From positions 1 through 8,415 of the forward strand of contig JAUIAI010000070.1 in the NCBI GenBank assembly GCA_030425615.1: a stretch of 8,415 nt of DNA. The letters run 5' to 3'. A program made the position numbers and the translations under genes. Position 1 is the stretch's first letter. The number at the start of each line of letters is the position of its first letter. The notes under the pieces were generated by a model. The model was not told where the DNA came from, ran no database searches, and saw only the letters and a list, made by a program, of their open reading frames with translations. Shown here one piece after another: positions 1 through 6,038 of this stretch. Source of the DNA: Gammaproteobacteria bacterium. GTDB taxonomy: Bacteria > Pseudomonadota > Gammaproteobacteria > Burkholderiales > Burkholderiaceae_E.

Positions 1-583
1 CGTCGGCGAGCAAAGAGCAGGTCAGCGGTGCCCACTCGGGGGGTTTGAGCACGCAGGTGTTGCCCGCAGCGAGCGCGGGCCCGAGCTTCCAGGTCGAGAG
101 CATCAGGGGCGCGTTCCAGGGGGTGAGTACGGCGACCACGCCGGCCGGGTCGTGTCGCACCCGATGGTGGGCCTGCGGCGTATCGATCGGCCGGTCCTGC
201 AGGGTCAGCGCGTGCTCGGCGAACCAGGTGATGTTCAGCATGCTGCGCGGCACGACGCCGTGGCGCATGCGCGAGAGCAGTACGCCGGCGTCGTGACTCT
301 CGAGGACGCAGAAGGCGTCCGCCCGCTTGCCGATCTCGGCGGCGAAGGCATCGAGCAACGGCTTGCGTTCGGCGGCCGTCAGAGCAGACCAGGCCGGGAA
401 CGCCCTTTCGGCGGCGGTGATGGCGGCATCGACATCTTCGCGGCCGCCGGCGGACATCTCGCAGAGGACGCTCTGGTCGATCGGGGAAGCGTCGGCGAAA
501 CGATCACGGCCGGGGCGGCGCTCACCGCCGATATAGTGCGCTGTCGATACCGGTATGCCGGCGACTTCGACGCGGTGGTCCAT
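1..583 (-). CDS. Aldehyde dehydrogenase (NAD(P)+-dependent), N-terminal part only
   Basis: This is the first 194 residues of an aldehyde dehydrogenase that continues beyond the left edge. The enzyme oxidises an aldehyde to the carboxylate with NAD(P)+ in the cytoplasm. Visible family features are HYIGGE near residues 16-21, the TPWNAP motif at 154-159 with Asn157 as the oxyanion-hole asparagine, and LAAGNTCVLKP at 171-181 with Lys180 in the cofactor-binding position. The catalytic Glu and Cys lie outside the window. The segment SPIDQSV and the stretch around APLMLSTWK resemble 5-carboxymethyl-2-hydroxymuconate semialdehyde dehydrogenases (HpaE), which act in aromatic catabolism, but half a protein cannot fix the substrate. 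The usual ETLDxG motif reads ESHDAG at 95-100, which is a little odd. The ATG at 583-581 is supported by GAGGAG six bases upstream. It is transcribed divergently from the LysR gene, which may regulate it. Confidence 0.93.
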   Translation of the reverse strand, partial: MDHRVEVAGIPVSTAHYIGGERRPGRDRFADASPIDQSVLCEMSAGGREDVDAAITAAERAFPAWSALTAAERKPLLDAFAAEIGKRADAFCVLESHDAGVLLSRMRHGVVPRSMLNITWFAEHALTLQDRPIDTPQAHHRVRHDPAGVVAVLTPWNAPLMLSTWKLGPALAAGNTCVLKPPEWAPLTCSLLAD

Positions 584-657
584 GCGTGTCTCCTCGGACG
601 ATTCGGATGCCAGGGCGCGCTCGGGATCGCGCGCCGGGAGAGTGTGCTTCGCCGCGG

Positions 658-684
658 CCTTCGAGACAATCAATGAATCGAAGG
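658..684. promoter_or_regulatory. Candidate LysR-type operator: 7-bp inverted repeat in the divergent promoter region
   Basis: CCTTCGA at 658-664 and TCGAAGG at 678-684 form a perfect inverted repeat with a 13-base spacer, centred at 671. It lies in the 132-bp gap between the divergent aldehyde dehydrogenase and LysR genes, where LysR-type regulators normally bind. A second small palindrome, TCTTCAAGA, lies at 688-696, closer to the LysR start. The exact T-N11-A spacing is not met at the dyad centre, so assignment as the operator is inference. Apart from these and a -10-like element, nothing else stands out in 584-715. Confidence 0.4.
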
Positions 685-703
685 GCATCTTCAAGACAAG
701 GTT

Positions 704-709
704 GATAAT
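704..709 (+). promoter_or_regulatory. -10-like hexamer directly before the LysR start
   Basis: GATAAT sits inside an AT-rich patch and is followed by six bases and then the ATG at 716. If it is a true -10 element, transcription would begin at or next to the start codon, giving a leaderless mRNA. No strong Shine-Dalgarno sequence is present at the proper distance, which fits. No convincing -35 hexamer is visible 16-18 bases upstream, so this is tentative. Confidence 0.3.
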
Positions 710-715
710 AAGCCC

Positions 716-1642
716 ATGCCCTTGTCACGCTTCACCATCCGGCAGTTCGAGGCATTCGTCAGCGTGACGGACGCGCGCGGATTCAGCGCGGCCGCCCAGC
801 GCCTCGGGCTGACGCCGCAGGCCGTCAGCCAGCTCGTGGCGGAGTTCGAGATGGTTCTCGGCTTTCGTCTCTTCGACCGCACCACGCGCCGCGTGACCCT
901 GACGGCTGCCGGGCGCGATTTCCTCGGTGCCGCGCGGGCCGTGCTGAGCCACGTCAGTTCGGCCGAAGCCGCTGCGCTGGATCTGCGCAATCTCGCAACG
1001 GGCACGGTCCGGCTGGGCGCACCCCAGGTCCTCGCTGCCGAGGCGGTGCCGGCAGCGCTTCGCGACTTCGCCGTGCAGCGCCCGCGGGTTTCGGTCCACA
1101 TCCGCGACCTGCCGGTCGACGGGCTGACGGACGCCGTGATCGGCGGCGACGTCGACCTGGCGGTCGGACCGGACCGGCCGGTCGATCCGGAGGTCCGGGT
1201 CCTGCGTCTGTTCGACACGGCCTGGGTCCTGTGGTGTGCGCCGTCGTTCCCGCTGGCTCGTCGGCGCCGGGTCACCTGGGCTGCGCTGCGTGGCCATCCG
1301 CTGGTTGCCGCGGGAAGAGACCACGAGCTCAGCGTCGCCCAGATGCATCGCGCAGCGCCGACCGCTGTCCGCGTCGAGCCGGTGGCCGTGGTGGACAGCA
1401 TGTCCACCGCCCTGGGAATGGCCGCTCAGGGCCTCGCGGGTACGCTCGCCCCCGGCTACGTCGGCGCGATGGCCGCTCGCGTCGGCCTCACGATGCGTCG
1501 TGTCCACGATCCGGAGGTCGTCAGAACGGTCTGCCTCTACCTGCCGCGGCGTCGGCCGATCTCGCCTGCGGTCGAGGGCCTTGCCGAACATCTGGTCGCC
1601 TGGATGCCAAACTGGGGTGCCAAGACAGGAGGGTTCCAGTGA
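716..1642 (+). CDS. LysR-family transcriptional regulator
   Basis: A 308-residue LysR-type regulator of normal family length. The N-terminal winged helix-turn-helix spans roughly residues 5-64: FEAFVSVTDARGFSAAAQRL is the usual first part (11-30), followed by the recognition helix region LTPQAVSQLVAEFE (32-45), then GFRLFDRTTRRVTLTAAG (49-66). The rest is the periplasmic-binding-protein-like effector domain that senses a small co-inducer; the inducer cannot be read from sequence. The ATG at 716 places the conserved domain at the usual distance from the N terminus, although no good ribosome-binding site precedes it. It is divergent from the aldehyde dehydrogenase gene, and its TGA shares one base with the ATG of the amidohydrolase gene (TGATG at 1640-1644). 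It is therefore probably co-transcribed with the two secreted-protein genes, and may control them as well as itself and the dehydrogenase. Confidence 0.95.
   Translation: MPLSRFTIRQFEAFVSVTDARGFSAAAQRLGLTPQAVSQLVAEFEMVLGFRLFDRTTRRVTLTAAGRDFLGAARAVLSHVSSAEAAALDLRNLATGTVRLGAPQVLAAEAVPAALRDFAVQRPRVSVHIRDLPVDGLTDAVIGGDVDLAVGPDRPVDPEVRVLRLFDTAWVLWCAPSFPLARRRRVTWAALRGHPLVAAGRDHELSVAQMHRAAPTAVRVEPVAVVDSMSTALGMAAQGLAGTLAPGYVGAMAARVGLTMRRVHDPEVVRTVCLYLPRRRPISPAVEGLAEHLVAWMPNWGAKTGGFQ
1627..1632 (+). promoter_or_regulatory. Ribosome-binding site fixing the amidohydrolase start
   Basis: AGGAGG, a near-perfect Shine-Dalgarno sequence, lies nine bases before the ATG at 1642 and inside the end of the LysR gene. 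It decides the start of the downstream gene against the much longer open frame that extends back to 1231 within the LysR coding sequence. Confidence 0.8.
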
Positions 1643-2877
1643 TGACCGCTACAGAGCGCTCGCGTGACCGGGCCGGTTGGCTTGCCTGCGCCACGCGGCT
1701 GGTTCGTAACGCCGCGGCCCTCGGGCTCGGAATCGGCACCGCCATGACGGCCACGGCAGCCGATCCCGTGCCGGTGTTCGACGTGCACGTGCACTACAGC
1801 CACGATGCCGTCGAACTCACGCCGCCGCAGGACGTGGTGGAGCTGATGCGCGAGGCAGGTCTCAGCCGCGCACTCGTGTCCAGCTCGGATGCGCGCGGAA
1901 CCCAGGCCCTGCTCGGGCTGGCGCCGGATCTCATCGTGCCCGGGTTGCGTCCTTACCGGCAGCGGGGCGAAACCGGAACCTGGGTGCGCGATCCGCAGGC
2001 GCTTGCCTATGTGGAGGGACTCCTGGCCGAGCACAGGTGGGCGAGTCTCGGCGAATTCCATCTCTACGGCGCGGACGCGGATCTGCCGATCCCGCGTCGT
2101 ATCGCACAACTGGCGGTCGCGCACGATCTCGTGCTGCATGCCCACAGCGACGCCGAGGCCGTACGCCGTCTGTTCGCGCAACAGCCGCGGGCGAACATTC
2201 TCTGGGCGCACGCCGGGTTCGCCGCGCCGGAGGTCGTTGCCCCGATGCTCGAGGAATTCCCGCGGCTGAGCGCCGACCTCGCCTTCCGTTCGGACATCGC
2301 CCGCGGCGGTGAGCTGGATCCCGCCTGGCGGGCGCTCATAGAGCGCTTCCCCGGACGTTTCATGCTCGGAACCGATACCTACACGCCCGAGCGCATCCAC
2401 TACATTCCCGAGCATGCGCGTGAGGCACGGGAGTGGCTTGCCGCGCTGCCGGCCGAACTCGCCCAGAGGCTGGCGACGCGCAATGCGGCCGGGCTGCTCC
2501 TCGCCCGGTGGGAGCGCAATCAGGCGGCGCACCCGCTGTGCGGTGCGGACGATGATGATGCGCGGCATCTGCGTTCCGGCACGGTCTCGCTGGCCTGGAA
2601 GACCGAGCGCCCGATCCGGGTCGGGCAGCCGTTCTCGATCCGGGTGCGGGTCTGCGGCGAGGGCATCACCGGGGTCTCGGTCGACGCCGACATGCCGGCG
2701 CACCGTCACGGCATGAACTACCGGCCGCAACCGGGCCCTCTCGAGACGCTGCCCACGGGCGTCGCCCGGCACTTCGAGGGGCTGCTCTTCCACATGCCGG
2801 GGGAGTGGCGCGTGCGCTTCGTCGTGGAGCGCGGCGAGGAAAGCGTCGAACTGGCCGAGCCGCTGACCCTGCCGTGA
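1642..2877 (+). CDS. Secreted amidohydrolase-fold protein with C-terminal YtkA-like domain
   Basis: A 411-residue protein with two domains after a probable Sec signal peptide (basic region to about 22, hydrophobic stretch 24-38, likely cleavage near TATAA/D at 40-41). Residues about 45-295 look like a metal-dependent TIM-barrel hydrolase of the amidohydrolase superfamily: HVH at 49-51, Glu138 in GEFH, HAH at 166-168, WAHAG with His190, and GTDT with Asp245 are in the expected order for metal binding and catalysis. The substrate is unknown. Residues about 312-411 resemble the YtkA-like beta-sandwich domain: DADMPAHRHGM at 348-358 and FHMPGEWRVRF at 383-393. Cys300 and Cys338 could form a disulfide. 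The start is set by AGGAGG and by the one-base overlap with the LysR stop. Its TGA overlaps the GTG of the di-heme peroxidase gene, so the two products are probably made together and both exported. The catalytic set looks complete; the domain fusion is the unusual point. Confidence 0.8.
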   Translation: MTATERSRDRAGWLACATRLVRNAAALGLGIGTAMTATAADPVPVFDVHVHYSHDAVELTPPQDVVELMREAGLSRALVSSSDARGTQALLGLAPDLIVPGLRPYRQRGETGTWVRDPQALAYVEGLLAEHRWASLGEFHLYGADADLPIPRRIAQLAVAHDLVLHAHSDAEAVRRLFAQQPRANILWAHAGFAAPEVVAPMLEEFPRLSADLAFRSDIARGGELDPAWRALIERFPGRFMLGTDTYTPERIHYIPEHAREAREWLAALPAELAQRLATRNAAGLLLARWERNQAAHPLCGADDDDARHLRSGTVSLAWKTERPIRVGQPFSIRVRVCGEGITGVSVDADMPAHRHGMNYRPQPGPLETLPTGVARHFEGLLFHMPGEWRVRFVVERGEESVELAEPLTLP

Positions 2878-4019
2878 ACGTCCTGCCGGCAACGCTGTTC
2901 GCGCTTGCGGCAGGGTGCGCAGGCCTGATCGCCACGTCCGCGTGGTCTGCCGGACAGACGCTTCACGCGTGGACCGACGCCGAACGGGCGAGCATCCTCT
3001 CGCACGGCCCCTGGCCGCAGGAGGCGCCACCCGATCCGACCAACCGCCTGGACGGGGATCCCGCGGCGATCGCCGCCGGGGCACGGTTGTTCGCGGACCG
3101 GCGCCTCTCGATCGACGGTTCGGTGGCGTGCATCGACTGCCACCGGCCCGGCGATGGCTTCACCGACGGACGGCCGCGGGCCACCGCGCTCGGGGAGCAT
3201 CTGCGGAACACGCAGCCGGTCTTCGACCTCGCCGGCCAGCGCTGGTTCGGCTGGGACGGCGGCGCCGATTCGCTCTGGGCCGCGGCGTTGCGCCCGTTGT
3301 TCTCCCCGGTGGAAATGGGCGCGACGCCCGAACACGTCCTCTCGGTGCTGCGTGGTGACGAGCGCTACGCGTTTCTGGCCGAAGGCGGCGCGGATGCCGA
3401 CACGGCGGCCGCGAACGCCGGCAAGGCCATGGCTGCCTGGATGGCGGGACTGCGTTCGCCGAGGACGGCGTTCGATGAATACCGGGACGCACTGGCGGAC
3501 GGCGATCAGCAGGCAATGCGGGCTTACCCGGCCGAGGCGGTCCGCGGCCTGCGCCTCTTCGTGGGCCGTGGGCGCTGCACGCTCTGCCACATCGGCCCGC
3601 GATTCACGAACGACGAGTTCCACGACATCGGCCGGCCGTTCTTCTCGCCGCAGGGGGGTGTCGACGCCGGGCGTACCGTGGGGATCCGCCGGCTTCACCG
3701 CGACCGCTTCGGCCTGCTGGGCGAACACAACGACGAGCCCGAGAGCGGCGGGGACTCCCGCTGGAAGACCCGTGGCCTGTACCTGGCGCGACATTTCTTC
3801 GGCGCCTGGAAGACGCCCACGCTGCGGGGTCTGGTGCACACGGCGCCGTACACCCACGACGGATCGCTCGCCACCCTGCGCGACGTGGTCGACCATTACA
3901 GCGATTTCGACCCCACCCGGCTGCACTCCGACGGCGAGGCCATACTACGGCCCCTGAAACTGTCCGAAGACGAGCGCCGGGATCTGGTGGCGTTCCTGCG
4001 CTCGCTGTCGTCACCCTGA
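2874..4019 (+). CDS. Di-heme cytochrome c peroxidase / MauG-family protein
   Basis: A 381-residue periplasmic c-type cytochrome of the bacterial di-heme peroxidase family, which uses hydrogen peroxide either to oxidise electron donors or, in the MauG/MbnH branch, to modify residues in a partner protein. A signal peptide is clear (hydrophobic 3-23, cleavage near SAWSAG at 22-27). Two heme-attachment motifs are present, CIDCH at 86-90 and CTLCH at 235-239. Trp127 in GWDGG fits the conserved tryptophan between the hemes. The C-terminal signature KTPTLR (313-318) and APYTHDGS (324-331) is present. No methionine occurs after residue 215, so the Met ligand typical of the second heme in true peroxidases is missing; Tyr326 is a MauG-like candidate. 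I chose the GTG at 2874 because it overlaps the upstream stop (GTGA) and starts directly at a signal peptide; there is no Shine-Dalgarno sequence, so translation is probably coupled. An ATG at 2805 in the same frame would put a long basic leader before the signal. Confidence 0.93.
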   Translation: MNVLPATLFALAAGCAGLIATSAWSAGQTLHAWTDAERASILSHGPWPQEAPPDPTNRLDGDPAAIAAGARLFADRRLSIDGSVACIDCHRPGDGFTDGRPRATALGEHLRNTQPVFDLAGQRWFGWDGGADSLWAAALRPLFSPVEMGATPEHVLSVLRGDERYAFLAEGGADADTAAANAGKAMAAWMAGLRSPRTAFDEYRDALADGDQQAMRAYPAEAVRGLRLFVGRGRCTLCHIGPRFTNDEFHDIGRPFFSPQGGVDAGRTVGIRRLHRDRFGLLGEHNDEPESGGDSRWKTRGLYLARHFFGAWKTPTLRGLVHTAPYTHDGSLATLRDVVDHYSDFDPTRLHSDGEAILRPLKLSEDERRDLVAFLRSLSSP

Positions 4020-4060
4020 GCCACCGCTGACCCGTGGTCGGGACTCCGTGCCCGCATCCC

Positions 4061-4066
4061 GATAAC
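4061..4066 (+). promoter_or_regulatory. -10-like hexamer just before the mutT-type gene
   Basis: GATAAC ends eight bases before the ATG at 4075, in an otherwise GC-rich 55-bp gap after the peroxidase gene. No Shine-Dalgarno sequence is visible. As at the LysR gene, this would fit a transcript starting at or very near the start codon. There is no good -35 element, so confidence is low. Confidence 0.22.
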
Positions 4067-4074
4067 TGGCAACC

Positions 4075-5028
4075 ATGACCGAAAGAACCTCGCCGATCGT
4101 CGATGTGGCGGTCGGCATTCTGTACGACGAGCAGGGCCGTGTCCTGATGGCGCGTCGTCCCGAAGGCAAGCCCTACGCCGGATGGTGGGAGTTTCCGGGC
4201 GGCAAGGTCGAGTCCGGCGAGAGCGTGCACGCTGCCCTGGCGCGCGAGCTGCGTGAAGAGGTCGGCGTGGACATCGCGGCCTCCGGTTCCTGGCTCGTGC
4301 GCGAACACGTCTACCCCCATGCGCATGTCCGGCTGCACTTCCGGCGTGCACGGGTGGCTGCCGACGCGCCGCATCCGCGCGAGGGGCAGACGCTTCGCTG
4401 GACGCGCGTGTCGGAGCCGGACGTCGAGCCCATCCTGCCGGCGACGGTACCGCTGCTCCGCTGGCTCGCGCTGCCCGATCGCTATGCGATCAGCCACGCG
4501 GCCGTGCTCGGCGTACCCCGGTTCCTCGAGCGCCTGGAGCGGGCGCTGGCGGGCGGCCTGCGGCTCGTGCAGCTGCGCGAGCCGGCGCTTGCGGCGGAGT
4601 CGTTCGACACGCTGTTCGAGGCCACGCTGCGATGCTGCCGTGCCCACGGCGCCAGCCTGCTCGTGAACAGCGCACATCCCGCGACGTACTGGTCGCGCGC
4701 GGACGGCGTGCACTGGCGCGCCGACGACCTCCGGGCCGGGCTCGCGGCGCCGCCGGGGCTCGCGTGGCAGGCGGCTTCGTGCCACGATGCCGCGGAACTT
4801 CACCGTGCGGCCGATGCCGGTGTGGACTGGGCGGTGCTCGGGCCGGTCAACGCGACCGACAGCCATCCGGGGGCGCCGGGCATCGGCTGGTCACGGTTCT
4901 CGGTGCTGGCGGCCAAGAGCCGGATCCCGGTCTTCGCGCTCGGCGGCGTCACCGGGGCGGACGCGGAGCGGGCGTTCCTGGCCGGCGCGCACGGCCTGGC
5001 GATGATTCGCGGCGCGTTCGAGGGGTGA
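4075..5028 (+). CDS. mutT: MutT-type Nudix hydrolase fused to a ThiE-like domain
   Basis: A 317-residue two-domain protein. Residues 1-132 are a MutT-like Nudix hydrolase, which clears oxidised nucleotides such as 8-oxo-dGTP in the cytoplasm; the Nudix box is complete, from Gly43 through Glu49 to RELREEVGV at 57-65. WWEFPGGK at 37-44 matches MutT. Residues about 136-317 form a thiamine-phosphate-synthase-like (TMP-TENI) barrel: QLREP at 166-170, GVHW at 211-214, LGPVNATDS at 255-263 and FALGGV at 287-292. In active ThiE the first motif normally carries a lysine (QLREK type) and the phosphate loop reads TxTK; here these are QLREP and TDSH, so thiamine-phosphate synthesis is doubtful. This fusion is known in many gammaproteobacteria. 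Location beside yacG-zapD-coaE, convergent with yacG, matches mutT in E. coli. Its stop codon lies in a hairpin shared with yacG. Confidence 0.93.
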   Translation: MTERTSPIVDVAVGILYDEQGRVLMARRPEGKPYAGWWEFPGGKVESGESVHAALARELREEVGVDIAASGSWLVREHVYPHAHVRLHFRRARVAADAPHPREGQTLRWTRVSEPDVEPILPATVPLLRWLALPDRYAISHAAVLGVPRFLERLERALAGGLRLVQLREPALAAESFDTLFEATLRCCRAHGASLLVNSAHPATYWSRADGVHWRADDLRAGLAAPPGLAWQAASCHDAAELHRAADAGVDWAVLGPVNATDSHPGAPGIGWSRFSVLAAKSRIPVFALGGVTGADAERAFLAGAHGLAMIRGAFEG

Positions 5029-5047
5029 TCCGGGCGGCCCCGGATCA
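5026..5047. terminator. Symmetric hairpin between convergent mutT-type gene and yacG
   Basis: TGATCCGGG (5026-5034) and CCCGGATCA (5039-5047) form a perfect 9-bp stem with a 4-base loop. The left arm begins with the stop codon of the mutT-type gene and the right arm, read on the other strand, begins with the stop codon of yacG. Neither side has a run of T, so it is not a textbook intrinsic terminator; it may still act as a bidirectional transcript end or 3'-end stabiliser. Confidence 0.5.
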
Positions 5048-5263
5048 GCCCGGTTCGCCGTCTCCCGGCGCCGATTCCAGATCGTTGCCGGCGATCCGGT
5101 ACTGTTCGCTGGCCCAAGCGCCCAGGTCGATGGTCTTGCAGCGTTCACTGCAGAAAGGTCGCCAGGGGTTGTCCGTGCTGTAGCGCAGCCGTTTGCCGCA
5201 GCCCGGGCAGATGACCTCCGGCCCGGTGGCGGACGACTGCCTGTCTGCTTTCTTTCCCGTCAT
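5045..5263 (-). CDS. yacG: DNA gyrase inhibitor YacG (small zinc-binding protein)
   Basis: A 72-residue protein matching YacG, a small zinc-finger protein shown in E. coli to bind GyrB and inhibit DNA gyrase. The four zinc cysteines are Cys19, Cys22, Cys38 and Cys42 (CPGC then FCSERC), and the following KTIDLGAWASEQYRI (43-57) is the family signature. The tail from about 58 is acidic and probably flexible. It is the last gene of the leftward coaE-zapD-yacG set, 19 bases after the zapD stop, so it is probably co-transcribed. The Shine-Dalgarno sequence is weak (a CAGGGCAG stretch). Its stop codon lies in the hairpin shared with the convergent gene. Confidence 0.95.
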   Translation of the reverse strand: MTGKKADRQSSATGPEVICPGCGKRLRYSTDNPWRPFCSERCKTIDLGAWASEQYRIAGNDLESAPGDGEPG

Positions 5264-5282
5264 GGGTCTGCCCTGCCGGCGA

Positions 5283-6038
5283 TCAGAGATCGCACAGCGT
5301 CAGTTCGAAGGGAATCCTGCGGGTGCAGGCGCGGGCCCGGACCCGGTCGTCCAGGTCGTTGAACCGGATCCAGAGCAGGTACTTGTTCGCGCTGATCTCA
5401 GGCACGGCCCGCAGGCTCGGATCGATGCGCAATTGCGCCATCTGGTAGCTCTGGCCGCCGAGCGAGTGCTGGCAGCTGCCGTCGCTGGCATGCAGCGCGA
5501 TGGGCTTGCCACTCTCGCGCAGCAGGCGCAGGACGAGCCGCAACGCCGAGGCCAGGGGGTCGAACGGCGAGAGCCATCGCTGAAGATCGGCGCGACGTTG
5601 CTCCAGCGGGCCGTTCTGCCAGGCCCAGAACGAGGGCATGTCGTAGTCGGCCGCGCCACCGGGCAGCAGGATGCGGCTGCGTACGGCCATCAGCCAGTCG
5701 TTGTCCCGGATGGCCTGGGCCGGGTGCATGCTGGCCGCGTTGACCTTCTCCTGGCAGCGATAGAGTTCGAGCAACATGTGCTCCAGCGCTTCGCGGGAAA
5801 CGTCCGGGCTGTCGCGGTAACGGGTGAGCGCCTTTCGCTGGCGTTCGAGGTGGCCGAGCAGTTCCGTGCGGCAGTCCGTACGGGAGAACAGGTCCACGAG
5901 ATCGAACATGAGCGCCACGGCCTGGCCGTGGTCGTGCGTGTTCTCGCCGTTGCGGAAGTGCTCGAAGCGGTCGAGGACGTCCTCGAGCCTGAGCAGCGAG
6001 CGCACGCCTTCGTTCAGCGGATATTCGTAGAGGATCAT
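5283..6038 (-). CDS. zapD: Cell division protein ZapD
   Basis: A 251-residue protein of the ZapD family (E. coli ZapD is similar in length). ZapD binds FtsZ and cross-links its filaments into bundles, helping assemble the Z ring at midcell. The start YEYPLNEGVRSLLRLE (4-19) is the typical beginning of the mostly helical N-terminal domain. The second half carries the beta-rich domain, with GSCQHSLGGQSYQMAQL (about 190-207) and the ending RIPFELTLCDL. There is no signal peptide or membrane segment. The ATG overlaps the coaE stop by four bases (ATGA on the minus strand) and there is no clear Shine-Dalgarno sequence, so translation is probably coupled to coaE. A long open frame on the opposite strand here is a GC-driven shadow. 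Confidence 0.96.
   Translation of the reverse strand: MILYEYPLNEGVRSLLRLEDVLDRFEHFRNGENTHDHGQAVALMFDLVDLFSRTDCRTELLGHLERQRKALTRYRDSPDVSREALEHMLLELYRCQEKVNAASMHPAQAIRDNDWLMAVRSRILLPGGAADYDMPSFWAWQNGPLEQRRADLQRWLSPFDPLASALRLVLRLLRESGKPIALHASDGSCQHSLGGQSYQMAQLRIDPSLRAVPEISANKYLLWIRFNDLDDRVRARACTRRIPFELTLCDL

Noticed and set aside
1231..1641. Upstream extension of the amidohydrolase open frame inside the LysR gene
   Set aside because: The extension is a shadow of LysR; the AGGAGG at 1627 and the signal peptide after the ATG at 1642 fix the start.
2805..2873. ATG at 2805 as the start of the di-heme peroxidase
   Set aside because: It would add a 23-residue strongly basic leader before the signal peptide and overlap the upstream gene by 73 bases; the coupled GTG at 2874 gives a normal exported protein.
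1537..3084. Long minus-strand open frame (515 codons) opposite the amidohydrolase gene
   Set aside because: Very rich in Arg, Pro and Gly with no recognisable motif; it is a typical shadow in GC-rich DNA, and the plus strand has clear family motifs and linked starts.
4039..4054. Possible terminator after the peroxidase gene
   Set aside because: The CGGGAC/GTGCCCG pairing has a bulge, a 3-base loop and no T run, so it is too weak to annotate.
3604..4866. Minus-strand open frame of 420 codons across the peroxidase and mutT-type genes
   Set aside because: It spans two real plus-strand genes and their gap, has low-complexity basic composition and no domain.
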